Shown here: piece after piece, positions 53,684 through 60,891 of the stretch | How positions within the stretch are numbered: position 1 is the stretch's first letter | Layout: each line of letters opens with the position of its first letter | Source: Acidobacteriota bacterium | GTDB lineage: Bacteria; Acidobacteriota; Vicinamibacteria; Vicinamibacterales; SCN-69-37 | Assembly: GCA_947467605.1 (NCBI GenBank) | Contig: CANIII010000012.1 | Span: forward strand, 52,812 to 116,811 | Direction of reading: 5' to 3' | Length of the DNA: 64,000 bases | Program-made: the position numbers and the translations under genes | Notes under the pieces: generated by a model | The model's database searches: none | What the model saw: the letters and a program-made list of their open reading frames with translations, nothing else | Told to the model about the DNA's origin: nothing

Positions 53684-55095
53684 GTGCGCACACGGGCGGA
53701 CCTGAAGGTCCGCCCCTCCAAGATCTCCCGATCGCCGAGCCGCCGCCGCTCGCGCTCGACATCGCGCGCGCCGTGCAGGCTGCCGGCGGCCGCGCGCTCA
53801 TCGTCGGCGGCTGGGTCCGCGATCGTCTGCTCGGCCGATCGGCCAAAGACCTCGATATCGAAGTCTTCGGCATCGCCGCCGATGCCCTGCGCGGCCTGCT
53901 CGAACGATTTGGCCGCGTCGACACCGTCGGCGAAAGCTTCACCGTCTACAAAGTCGCCGACCTCGACGTGTCGCTGCCGCGACGCGAGTCGAAGATCGGT
54001 CGAGGACACAAAGGCTTCCGCGTTGAGGGCGATCCGGCGTTGTCATTCATCGAAGCCGCGCGACGACGCGACTTCACGATCAATGCGATTTCCTGGGACC
54101 CGCTCACCAACGAAACCATCGATCCATTCAACGGTCGCGCGGACCTCGCGGCCCGCTGTCTCCGCGTGGTCGACGCCAGTACGTTCGCCGACGACAGCCT
54201 GCGGGTGCTCCGCGCACTGCAGTTCGCTGCACGTTTCGATCTGACGGTCGACGATGAGACCAAACGGATCTGTGCCGCCATTGCGCTCGATGACCTGCCC
54301 CACGAGCGCCTCTGGGGCGAGATCGAAAAGTTGCTGCTGCGAGCTGAGCGTCCGTCGATCGGCCTCGCACTCGCGCTCGAACTCGGCATCATCGACAGGC
54401 TCTTTCCTGAACTCAAGGCGCTGGTGGGCTGCGAGCAGGAGTTCGAGTGGCACCCTGAGGGCGACGTGTGGATCCACACGCTGCTCGTCGTCGATCAGGC
54501 GCGCCAGCGCATCAACGATCTCGATCGCGGACGTGCCGCCGCCATCATGCTCGGTGCGGTGTGCCACGATCTCGGCAAACCGGCGTTCACGATTTTCAAG
54601 GACGGGCGCATTCGCTCACCGGGTCACGAAGAAGGCGGCGTCGCTCCGGCGATGGCGCTGCTCGATCGCCTGAACGTGCACACGATTGATGGCTACGATG
54701 TGCGGCGAACGGTCGCCGGACTCACGGCGCAGCATCTGAAGCCCGGCATGTTTCACAAATCGCCGACGCCGGTGAGCGACGGCGCGTTTCGACGACTGGC
54801 GCAAAAAGTGGATCTCGAGCTGCTCGCTCGCTTGGCGAAAGCCGACTGCATGGGCCGTACGGGTCACTTCGACTGCTCGGCCATGGACTGGTTTCTCGAA
54901 CGGGCGCGGGCGCTCGGCGTCGAACACGCGCCGCCACCGCCGCTGGTGCTCGGCCGCCACCTCCTCGCGCTTGGACTCACGCCCGGACCGCGGGTGGGCG
55001 AACTACTCAAGCGTCTCTACGACCTGCAACTCGACGGCGACATCACCACGGTCGATGCAGGAATTGAGGCCGCCCGACACATGCTCCAGCAGTAG
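53680..55095 (+). CDS. CCA-adding enzyme / poly(A) polymerase family with HD domain
   Basis: A 471-residue class II nucleotidyltransferase with GGWVRD (43-48) and the DxD pair Asp57/Asp59 (KDLDIEVFG). RRRDFTINAI follows, then an HD-domain half with CHDLGKPAF and HEEGG, which may act as a phosphodiesterase. It would add or repair tRNA CCA ends, or polyadenylate RNA. The ATG overlaps the SDR stop by four bases. Its first residues (THTGGPEGPPLQ region, about 4-14) are encoded by a REP-like palindrome, so the element has inserted into the 5' end of the gene without destroying the frame. Confidence 0.92.
   Translation: MSAHTGGPEGPPLQDLPIAEPPPLALDIARAVQAAGGRALIVGGWVRDRLLGRSAKDLDIEVFGIAADALRGLLERFGRVDTVGESFTVYKVADLDVSLPRRESKIGRGHKGFRVEGDPALSFIEAARRRDFTINAISWDPLTNETIDPFNGRADLAARCLRVVDASTFADDSLRVLRALQFAARFDLTVDDETKRICAAIALDDLPHERLWGEIEKLLLRAERPSIGLALALELGIIDRLFPELKALVGCEQEFEWHPEGDVWIHTLLVVDQARQRINDLDRGRAAAIMLGAVCHDLGKPAFTIFKDGRIRSPGHEEGGVAPAMALLDRLNVHTIDGYDVRRTVAGLTAQHLKPGMFHKSPTPVSDGAFRRLAQKVDLELLARLAKADCMGRTGHFDCSAMDWFLERARALGVEHAPPPPLVLGRHLLALGLTPGPRVGELLKRLYDLQLDGDITTVDAGIEAARHMLQQ
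53694..53719 (+). repeat. REP-like palindrome (locus 2) inside a coding region
   Basis: GGGCGGACCT (53694-53703), loop GA, AGGTCCGCCC (53706-53715), then CTCC (53716-53719). It lies in frame within the coding sequence of the CCA-transferase-like gene, encoding GGPEGPPL. Confidence 0.85.
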
Positions 55096-55108
55096 TATTT
55101 CCTAGCCA

Positions 55109-55318
55109 ATGAGCGACGGCGAAACACAGATCAGCGGCGCGCCGCCTCCCCACCTTCGACCCACCCGGCTCGAGCCCGGCGACGCGTTCGGGATGCGCTA
55201 CCGCATCATCCGCGAACTCGGCGCGGGCGGCATGGGTGACACTTATGTAGAGTATTCTGGCGACAGTTTTGTAATTGCCGTCGCGATGTACGTTCGAGTC
55301 CTAAACCGCCAGTTTTGA
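55109..55318 (+). pseudogene. decapitated serine/threonine protein kinase (N-terminal fragment)
   Basis: 69 residues. The first 45 match the start of acidobacterial PASTA/TPR-type protein kinases: RPTRLEPGDAFGMRYRIIRE, then LGAGGMGDTY, the glycine-rich ATP loop (GxGxxG). After that the sequence turns into unrelated residues and stops, so the lysine, catalytic loop and everything else (about 800 residues) are missing. TAGTAT lies ten bases before the ATG, so a short peptide may still be made. A deletion or inversion removed the rest; the convergent threonine dehydratase now ends within the fragment. Confidence 0.7.
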
Positions 55319-56263
55319 GAGGGTTTCTGGAGAGACATTGCCGCCGCTGACGATCACGACCACCGGGCCGGGCGTCGTGATCAGTCCACTCAGGACGGCG
55401 GCTGTGGTCGCGGCGCCGCTCGGCTCCACGACCTGCTTGGCTTCGTAGAACAACCACAGCGCCGCCTTCGCAATCTGCTCATCGTCAACCGTCACGAGCG
55501 CGTCAACGTAGCGCTGGGCGTGGGCGAACGTGAGATCGCCGGGCCGCACCGGCATGAGGCCGTCCGCAATGCTGGCGGTCTTCTCGAGAGTCACGGGATG
55601 ACCGGCTGCGAGTGAGGCAGCCATCTTCGCGGCTCCCACCGGTTCAACGCCAATCACCTTCACCGACGGCTTCATCAACTTGATCGCCGCCGCGACACCA
55701 CTGAGCAAGCCACCACCGCCGACGGGCACGACGATCGTGCCGACGTCGGGCAGCTGCTCAAGGATTTCAAGGCCACACGTGCCCTGACCGGCGATCACCA
55801 TCGCGTGATCGAACGGCGGCACCATTGTGAGACCGCGCGAGGCGGCCTCGGCCTCAGCGCGCCTCTTCCGATCCGCAGACGTGGTGCCTTCGAGAATCAC
55901 TTCGCCGCCATACCGCTTCACCCCCGCCACTTTGATCGCCGGCGCCGTCGTCGGCATCACGATGACGGCGGGTGCACCGAGGCGCGACGCGGCCAGGGCG
56001 ACCGCCTGACCGTGATTCCCGGAGGAGTAGGTGACAACGCCGCGTGCGAGCGCGTCGGGTGACAACGCGGCGATCGTGTTCGACGCGCCGCGAATCTTGA
56101 ATGCGCCCCCCGGCTGATGGTGCTCGCACTTCAGAATGAGTGAGCGGCCCGCCAGATCCGAAAGATCGAGCAGCGGCGTGCGCCGAGCAAACGGCCGCAC
56201 GCGTTCCACGGCGTCGAGCAGATCTTGTTTGGAGGTGAGCGCGTCAGTCGAGCCGGTCGTCAT
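55301..56263 (-). CDS. PLP-dependent threonine/serine dehydratase
   Basis: A 320-residue fold-type-II PLP enzyme deaminating L-threonine or L-serine. The Schiff-base lysine is Lys56 in GGAFKIRGASN; SSGNHGQAVA binds the substrate carboxylate; VPVGGGGLLSG binds the phosphate. There is no C-terminal ACT domain, so it is likely a short catabolic or serine-racemase-like form rather than biosynthetic IlvA. The frame is open to 56425, but the ATG at 56263 starts the family sequence and TACAAT ends eight bases before it. Confidence 0.93.
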   Translation of the reverse strand: MTTGSTDALTSKQDLLDAVERVRPFARRTPLLDLSDLAGRSLILKCEHHQPGGAFKIRGASNTIAALSPDALARGVVTYSSGNHGQAVALAASRLGAPAVIVMPTTAPAIKVAGVKRYGGEVILEGTTSADRKRRAEAEAASRGLTMVPPFDHAMVIAGQGTCGLEILEQLPDVGTIVVPVGGGGLLSGVAAAIKLMKPSVKVIGVEPVGAAKMAASLAAGHPVTLEKTASIADGLMPVRPGDLTFAHAQRYVDALVTVDDEQIAKAALWLFYEAKQVVEPSGAATTAAVLSGLITTPGPVVVIVSGGNVSPETLSKLAV

Positions 56264-56295
56264 GAAGTGCGATTGTATGGTGTACGCTGGCAGCG

Positions 56296-56997
56296 ATGCG
56301 ATCCTCCGGCATCTTCTCTCGCGTGTCTGTCGCCGCCATCTCCGCGTGCATGCTGGCGATGCTGGCGGCACCCGCCGCCGCGCAAACACCGACACCCGTT
56401 GCGACACCGCCATCCGGGCGCACACCGCCGGACAATCGCATTCCGGTTGTGGCGTTCGACCTGCGTGGCATGTTCGCGAGCCTCGGACAAGACACGCTCA
56501 CGGCCGCGAATCTCTTTGTGTCGCCCTTGATCATGTCGTCGAAAGCGCTGGGTCTATCGGCCGGTGCGCATGTCTACCCGTTGCGAGCGCAGTCGTTCGC
56601 GCTCGGCCTGGGCGGCGAAGCCATGCTCGCGCGAAACAGCTTCGAGCCCATCAACGCGACCACGCTCAAGCCGACGGGCACCGTGTACAACCGCAAGGTC
56701 AGCGGGATCTCGGGCCAGGTGTCGCTGAATTTTGGTCACCGGATGGGCTGGAGCTACCTCACCGGCGGCGTCGGTCCGATGACGTTCGAATCGAACCTCG
56801 CCACGCTGACACCGGATGGCCTCTCGGACATGACCATCAACTACGGTGGCGGCGCGCGGTGGTTTAACTACGACCACCTCGCGTTTACGGTCGATATCCG
56901 CTTCTATCGCACAGGGGAAGCGGTGGCCACGCTCAACACGGCGGGACGCCTGCCGCACACGGTCTTCATCATGTCGGCAGGCATCTCGGTCAAGTAG
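56296..56997 (+). CDS. outer membrane beta-barrel protein
   Basis: A 233-residue exported protein. A signal peptide (to about residue 29, APAAAQ) and a Pro/Thr-rich linker are followed by about eight alternating beta strands rich in aromatic belts (ALGLGGEAMLAR, VSGISGQVSLNFGHRMG, WSYLTGGVGPMTFE, MTINYGGGARWFNYDHLAFT, VDIRFYR). It ends in SAGISVK, compatible with a small barrel of the OmpA/OmpW-like type. TACGCT ends seven bases before the ATG; it and the divergent dehydratase promoter overlap. Confidence 0.78.
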   Translation: MRSSGIFSRVSVAAISACMLAMLAAPAAAQTPTPVATPPSGRTPPDNRIPVVAFDLRGMFASLGQDTLTAANLFVSPLIMSSKALGLSAGAHVYPLRAQSFALGLGGEAMLARNSFEPINATTLKPTGTVYNRKVSGISGQVSLNFGHRMGWSYLTGGVGPMTFESNLATLTPDGLSDMTINYGGGARWFNYDHLAFTVDIRFYRTGEAVATLNTAGRLPHTVFIMSAGISVK

Positions 56998-57003
56998 AAG
57001 ATT

Positions 57004-57060
57004 CGGCCGGCCTGAAGGCCGGCCGCTCCCATGCGGAGGGGAGGACCTTCAGGTCCTCCC
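57004..57060. repeat. REPIN-like inverted pair of palindromes (locus 3)
   Basis: Unit a: CGGCCGGCCT (57004-57013), loop GA, AGGCCGGCCG (57016-57025), then CTCC. Unit b, in the opposite orientation: the palindrome spans 57039-57060 with its CTCC at 57038-57035 on the minus strand. The two units flank a 13-base spacer. They lie between the converging barrel and dienelactone-hydrolase genes, where they could also act as a terminator. Confidence 0.85.
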
Positions 57061-57063
57061 GTC

Positions 57064-57960
57064 TTATTTCAGGTGTGTGCGCAGGAACGTGAGCGTCAGC
57101 GGCCACGCCTGCTGCGCGGCCTTGAGGTTCGCGCCGCCCTGCCCCGCCTGCGAGCCCATGAAGCCGTGGCCCGCACCTTCAAACGTGTGCGGTTCGTAGA
57201 ACTTGCCGAGCTTCTTCATCGCGGCCGTCGTGTCGGGAATCGTCGCGCCGATGCGCGCGTCAGAGCCGCCGAAAAATCCGATGATCGGCGCGTGGATTTT
57301 TGCCATGAGCGGCTCGTACGTCGCAGGCCCGGCGGCAAAGCCGGGGACGTCGCCGTAGAAAATCACGCTCGCGTTCAACGTCGGCTGTTGAATCGCCGCC
57401 AGAAAACTCTTCGTGCCGCCCCAACAGAATCCGAGCGACGCGACTTTGCCGTTGGATGACGGGATGCTCTTCGCGTACTTCACGGCGGCGCTGAACCGCG
57501 CGTCGAAGTCGTCATTCGTGATGGCCTGAATCGCCTGCCCCACGCCCGCGCCAAGCGACTCGGTGCCACCGCCGTTCGGTCCTTTGCCGGAAAGAAAATC
57601 CGGAACAATGCCGATGAAGCCATCCTGCGCCAGCTGGTCAGCCGCCGCGCGCGGAATATCGGACATGCCACGGATATCGTGAATCACAATGACCGCACCG
57701 GTCTTGACCGCGCTCTCCGGATAGACGACGAAGGCATTGAGATCTGTGCCGTCGGCCATCCTGATCTTGACCCACTCCTGGTGACGCGGCGACTCCTTGA
57801 GGGCGCGAGCGGCGTGTTCGGCCGTGCCGGCCGGGATCGCGTCATTCCACGGGACTTCGATGTTGTTTTGGGCAGGCGGTGCAGCGGGCGGCGCCTGCTG
57901 GGCCAACACGGGGGCGGCAATCGCCAGGGCAAACAGAGACAGAATGGTGCGCTTCATCAC
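57064..57960 (-). CDS. exported dienelactone-hydrolase-family protein
   Basis: A 298-residue alpha/beta hydrolase with a signal peptide (MMKRTILSLFALAIAAPVLA). The dienelactone-hydrolase triad is readable: Cys in GFCWGG, Asp in GGSDARI and His in EGAGHGF. The IHDIRGMSDIPRAAADQLA block precedes. Cytoplasmic family members cleave dienelactone or esters; secreted members such as this one have undefined substrates. GTG at 57960 has GGAGG seven bases upstream; the following ATG at 57957 is an alternative. Confidence 0.9.
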   Translation of the reverse strand: MMKRTILSLFALAIAAPVLAQQAPPAAPPAQNNIEVPWNDAIPAGTAEHAARALKESPRHQEWVKIRMADGTDLNAFVVYPESAVKTGAVIVIHDIRGMSDIPRAAADQLAQDGFIGIVPDFLSGKGPNGGGTESLGAGVGQAIQAITNDDFDARFSAAVKYAKSIPSSNGKVASLGFCWGGTKSFLAAIQQPTLNASVIFYGDVPGFAAGPATYEPLMAKIHAPIIGFFGGSDARIGATIPDTTAAMKKLGKFYEPHTFEGAGHGFMGSQAGQGGANLKAAQQAWPLTLTFLRTHLK

Positions 57961-58058
57961 GAGAAATCCTCCGGGGAGTAGGGATTCTACCCTCTGGGCC
58001 CCCCATGCGTTCTCGGCAGCCGCGCCCGGGCCTACCTGTAATAGACTCTAAGATTGGT

Positions 58059-58076
58059 GGCGCTGTCATTAGCGCC
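58059..58076 (+). promoter_or_regulatory. hairpin in the 5' leader of infA
   Basis: GGCGCT (58059-58064), loop GTCATT, AGCGCC (58071-58076), between a possible -10 box TAGACT (58042-58047) and the infA ribosome-binding site AGAGGA. It could influence IF-1 translation or stability. Confidence 0.4.
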
Positions 58077-58098
58077 GGTTTGTGAGAGGACCGTAGAT

Positions 58099-58317
58099 TT
58101 GAGCAAGGACGACCTGATTGATGTTCAAGGCACCGTCGTCGCCGTACACAGCGGCGGCCTGTATCGCGTGCAAGTGGATTCGGGCCACGAAGTGTTGGCG
58201 CAGTTGAGCGGCAGAATGCGCCGCTTCCGCATCAAGGTCGTACCTGGAGACCGCGTGACCGTTGGTGTTTCTCCCTACGATCCGGTTCGCGGCATCATCA
58301 CCTTCCGCGCTCGTTAG
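58099..58317 (+). CDS. infA: translation initiation factor IF-1
   Basis: A 72-residue S1/OB-fold protein that occupies the ribosomal A site during initiation. The length equals E. coli IF-1, and the order of blocks matches (DLIDVQGTVVAVHSGGLYRV, GHEVLAQLSGRMRRF, PGDRVTVGVSPYDPVRG). The ATG at 58054 is in frame but not family-like. The TTG at 58099 starts at the family N-terminus and has AGAGGA eight bases upstream. The following helicase gene starts 12 bases after the stop, so the two are likely an operon. Confidence 0.93.
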   Translation: MSKDDLIDVQGTVVAVHSGGLYRVQVDSGHEVLAQLSGRMRRFRIKVVPGDRVTVGVSPYDPVRGIITFRAR

Positions 58318-58329
58318 TCGGTATCAATT

Positions 58330-59670
58330 TTGACTGATACGCCCGCTCCTGGTTCGCGACGCCGACGTCGCGGTGGCCGGGGCAGATCCAAGGCCGCCGG
58401 TTCCGAAACGCTGCACAACGATGGTGCAGCGCCGCAGACGGACGCTCCGTCGGTGCCCTCGTCTGAAAAAGTCGGTCCCAAACCGAAAGCTCCAACCCAG
58501 CGCACCATCTCCGATCGGCCCTCTGCGCCCTTTGACGAGACGCCGCTCCCGTTCGCGTCGTTGACGATTGATGAGTCGCTGCGCGATGCGCTCGATCAGC
58601 GCGGCTTCGTGCAGACCACGCCGATCCAGAGCGCTGTGCTGCCCTACGCACTCGCCGGCAAAGACGTCATCGGCTGCGCGCAGACCGGCACCGGCAAGAC
58701 CGCGGCGTACCTGCTGCCCATTCTGACGCGCCTCCTCCGCGAAGATCGCGCGGACGGCCTCAAGACCTCGCGCGGTCACACGCGCGCGCTGATCCTCGCA
58801 CCCACCCGCGAACTCGCGACGCAGATCGACGACGAGATCCAGGGCTTTGCGTACCATGCGCCGCTCTCGAGCGTTGCCGTGTATGGCGGCGTGCCGATGG
58901 ATCCCCAGGAACGCGCCCTCAAAGCCGGCGTCGACATCGTCGTCGCCACGCCGGGACGCCTGCTCGATCATCAACGCAGCAAAGTCGGCGACTACTCGAA
59001 GCTCGAGATGTTCGTGCTCGACGAAGCGGACCGCATGATGGACATGGGCTTCTGGCCGGATGTGCAGCGCATCGCCGCCCTGCTGCCGCCGTCGACACAT
59101 CGTCAGACCATGTTGTTTTCGGCGACGATGCCGGAAGAAGTGATGAAGTTCGCGGACGCGCTCGCGCCCGGCGCCATCTTCCTGCAGGTCGGGTCACGGC
59201 GCGGGCCGGCGCAGACGATCACGCACGAAGCGCGCGTCATGCAGTTGCGCGACAAGATTCCGTTCCTGGCGAAGATCTTGCGGCGCGGCCGCACGACCGC
59301 GATCGTGTTCGTCAATACCAAGATCGGATGCGATCGACTCGCGCAGCAACTGCGCAAGTTTGGTCTGCATGCCGAAGCGATTCATGCGGACCGCACGCAG
59401 GATGCGCGCACACGCGCGCTCGAAGCGTTCCGCGCCGGCCACATCCGTGTGCTGGTCGCCACCGACGTCGCCGCGCGCGGGCTCGACATCGAGAGCGTGG
59501 GCATCGTCGTGAACTACGAGGTGCCGCGTTCGCTCGACACCTACGTGCACCGCGTCGGCCGCACCGGCCGCAACGAAGAACTCGGCCACGCCCTCACACT
59601 CGCCGAGCCGTCCGAGCAGTACCTGCTCAACGCTATCGAAAAATCGTTCGGTCTGACGTTCATCGACTAA
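58330..59670 (+). CDS. DEAD-box RNA helicase
   Basis: A 446-residue RhlE/DeaD-type helicase. An N-terminal basic/Pro-rich region (RRRRRGGRGR and an SSEK-rich linker) precedes the core. The motifs are Q (FVQTTPIQSAVLP), I (AQTGTGKTA), Ia (PTREL), II (DEAD), III (SAT), V (ATDVAARGLD) and VI (HRVGRTGR). Typical for ribosome assembly or RNA decay under cold stress. Start TTG at 58330 is the best visible start, but the N-terminus is uncertain; no ribosome-binding site is obvious. Confidence 0.92.
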   Translation: MTDTPAPGSRRRRRGGRGRSKAAGSETLHNDGAAPQTDAPSVPSSEKVGPKPKAPTQRTISDRPSAPFDETPLPFASLTIDESLRDALDQRGFVQTTPIQSAVLPYALAGKDVIGCAQTGTGKTAAYLLPILTRLLREDRADGLKTSRGHTRALILAPTRELATQIDDEIQGFAYHAPLSSVAVYGGVPMDPQERALKAGVDIVVATPGRLLDHQRSKVGDYSKLEMFVLDEADRMMDMGFWPDVQRIAALLPPSTHRQTMLFSATMPEEVMKFADALAPGAIFLQVGSRRGPAQTITHEARVMQLRDKIPFLAKILRRGRTTAIVFVNTKIGCDRLAQQLRKFGLHAEAIHADRTQDARTRALEAFRAGHIRVLVATDVAARGLDIESVGIVVNYEVPRSLDTYVHRVGRTGRNEELGHALTLAEPSEQYLLNAIEKSFGLTFID

Positions 59671-60767
59671 GTCGTCGATTTCGTCGTCTGCGCCGTTTCA
59701 AATTCTTTCGCGAGCTGCACGAATTCGCCGTCCGGCGCGAGCTCGCAGTACTGCTTCCAGTGTGGCCGCGCTTCGGGTGAGCGGCCGAGTTTCTCGAGCG
59801 CCACGGCCAGGTAGAAGTGCGCTTCAGGGTACTCCGGATTGACGATCAGCGCCTCGCGGTACGCGGTGACGGCATCCGCGTAGCGCGTGAGGTCGTGATG
59901 GATGTTGCCGAGGTTGAAGTAGGCCTCGAAGCATTCCGGGTCGAGCCGAATGGCGCGCTCATAAATGGCCTCAGCCTCCACGAGCTGATCCCGCTCATAG
60001 TGAATGTTGGCCAGATTGACCAGCGCGGGCACCAGCACCGGATCGAACATCAAGGCTTTGCGGTACGACGCCGAAGCGGCATCCAGATTCGGATCGTCGC
60101 CGTCGTCGAGCTCCGCACCCTCGAGAAAGAACTTGGCGGCCATTGTGTAGTTGGCTGCGGCAATGCGCTCGTCGCGATCCGGACTCGTGAGGCCGCTGCC
60201 AGGTGCGGGCGTCAGCATCGCGTCGGGATTGTCGACCACACGCGAGGGATCAGGCCGGGACGCGGCGCGCAGCGCCACCACACGAGCGGGCGATCGATCC
60301 GCACGCGCCGGCTGGAAATCAAACGCCAACTGCCCATCACGTTCGGCGACCAGGGCGCGCATCGCGACGTTGAGCGGCGCGCCCAGCTCAAGCTCGCTGG
60401 CCGCTTGTTTGACGACGTGGAGGTCGTTGAAGGAGTAGTAGCGGCCCGCGACTGGATGGACGAGCCCGCACTTCTCGAGGTAGCGCAGGTGGTCGTCCCG
60501 CAGGACCGGGTACATGCCGCGGAGGTCCTTTGACGAGTAGTACTGGCCCTTCAGGGTCTCGGCGTCGGGCAACCCGGCCGTCCGGCAGAGTTCGTCTTCG
60601 GTGACCGTAAGGGTGGTGCGCGGGGAAATATCCGGCGAAAACGTGCCGCCGAGTCGTTCAACCAGGACCCGGGCATCCCGACGGGCGAGCAGGGTGAGGC
60701 GCCCGGAAACGGACACGGTCTGGCCGGTAAACGGGTGTTCGGTTACGCGGAGATCTCGCGCCTGCAC
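59667..60767 (-). CDS. BRCT - MerR-HTH - TPR fusion protein
   Basis: A 366-residue protein of unusual architecture. Residues about 10-55 resemble a BRCT domain (SVSGRLTLLARRDARVLVERLGG, then FSPDISPRTTLTV). About 82-140 resemble a MerR-type DNA-binding winged helix (GMYPVLRDDHLRYLEKCGLVHP, FNDLHVVKQA). From about 235 there are three to four TPR repeats (LDAASASYRKALMFDPVLVPALVNLANIHY, ECFEAYFNLGNIHHDLTRYA). GTG start; TATTGT ends six bases before it. Its stop overlaps the helicase gene's end. No characterised homologue comes to mind. Confidence 0.8.
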   Translation of the reverse strand: MQARDLRVTEHPFTGQTVSVSGRLTLLARRDARVLVERLGGTFSPDISPRTTLTVTEDELCRTAGLPDAETLKGQYYSSKDLRGMYPVLRDDHLRYLEKCGLVHPVAGRYYSFNDLHVVKQAASELELGAPLNVAMRALVAERDGQLAFDFQPARADRSPARVVALRAASRPDPSRVVDNPDAMLTPAPGSGLTSPDRDERIAAANYTMAAKFFLEGAELDDGDDPNLDAASASYRKALMFDPVLVPALVNLANIHYERDQLVEAEAIYERAIRLDPECFEAYFNLGNIHHDLTRYADAVTAYREALIVNPEYPEAHFYLAVALEKLGRSPEARPHWKQYCELAPDGEFVQLAKEFETAQTTKSTT

Positions 60768-60854
60768 GAGGCCACAATACCGTACCCGCCTTCGCCTTCG
60801 GCTTCGGCGCGGCAGGCCCGTCGATTCAGCGTGTTACGGGCGTTACCCCGCCGT

Positions 60855-60885
60855 TATAATCGCTGTTCGAATCGTACTTAAGGAG
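60855..60885 (+). promoter_or_regulatory. promoter and Shine-Dalgarno of the TonB receptor gene
   Basis: TATAAT at 60855-60860 and AAGGAG at 60880-60885, seven bases ahead of the ATG at 60892. This is a leadered gene with a strong ribosome-binding site, unlike the leaderless genes around it, and fits high expression. Confidence 0.6.
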
Positions 60886-60891
60886 ACCCGA

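Noticed and set aside
60601..60891. N-terminal extension of the TonB receptor frame
   Set aside because: It lies upstream of the TATAAT and Shine-Dalgarno and inside the opposing BRCT-MerR-TPR gene; the signal peptide starts at 60892.
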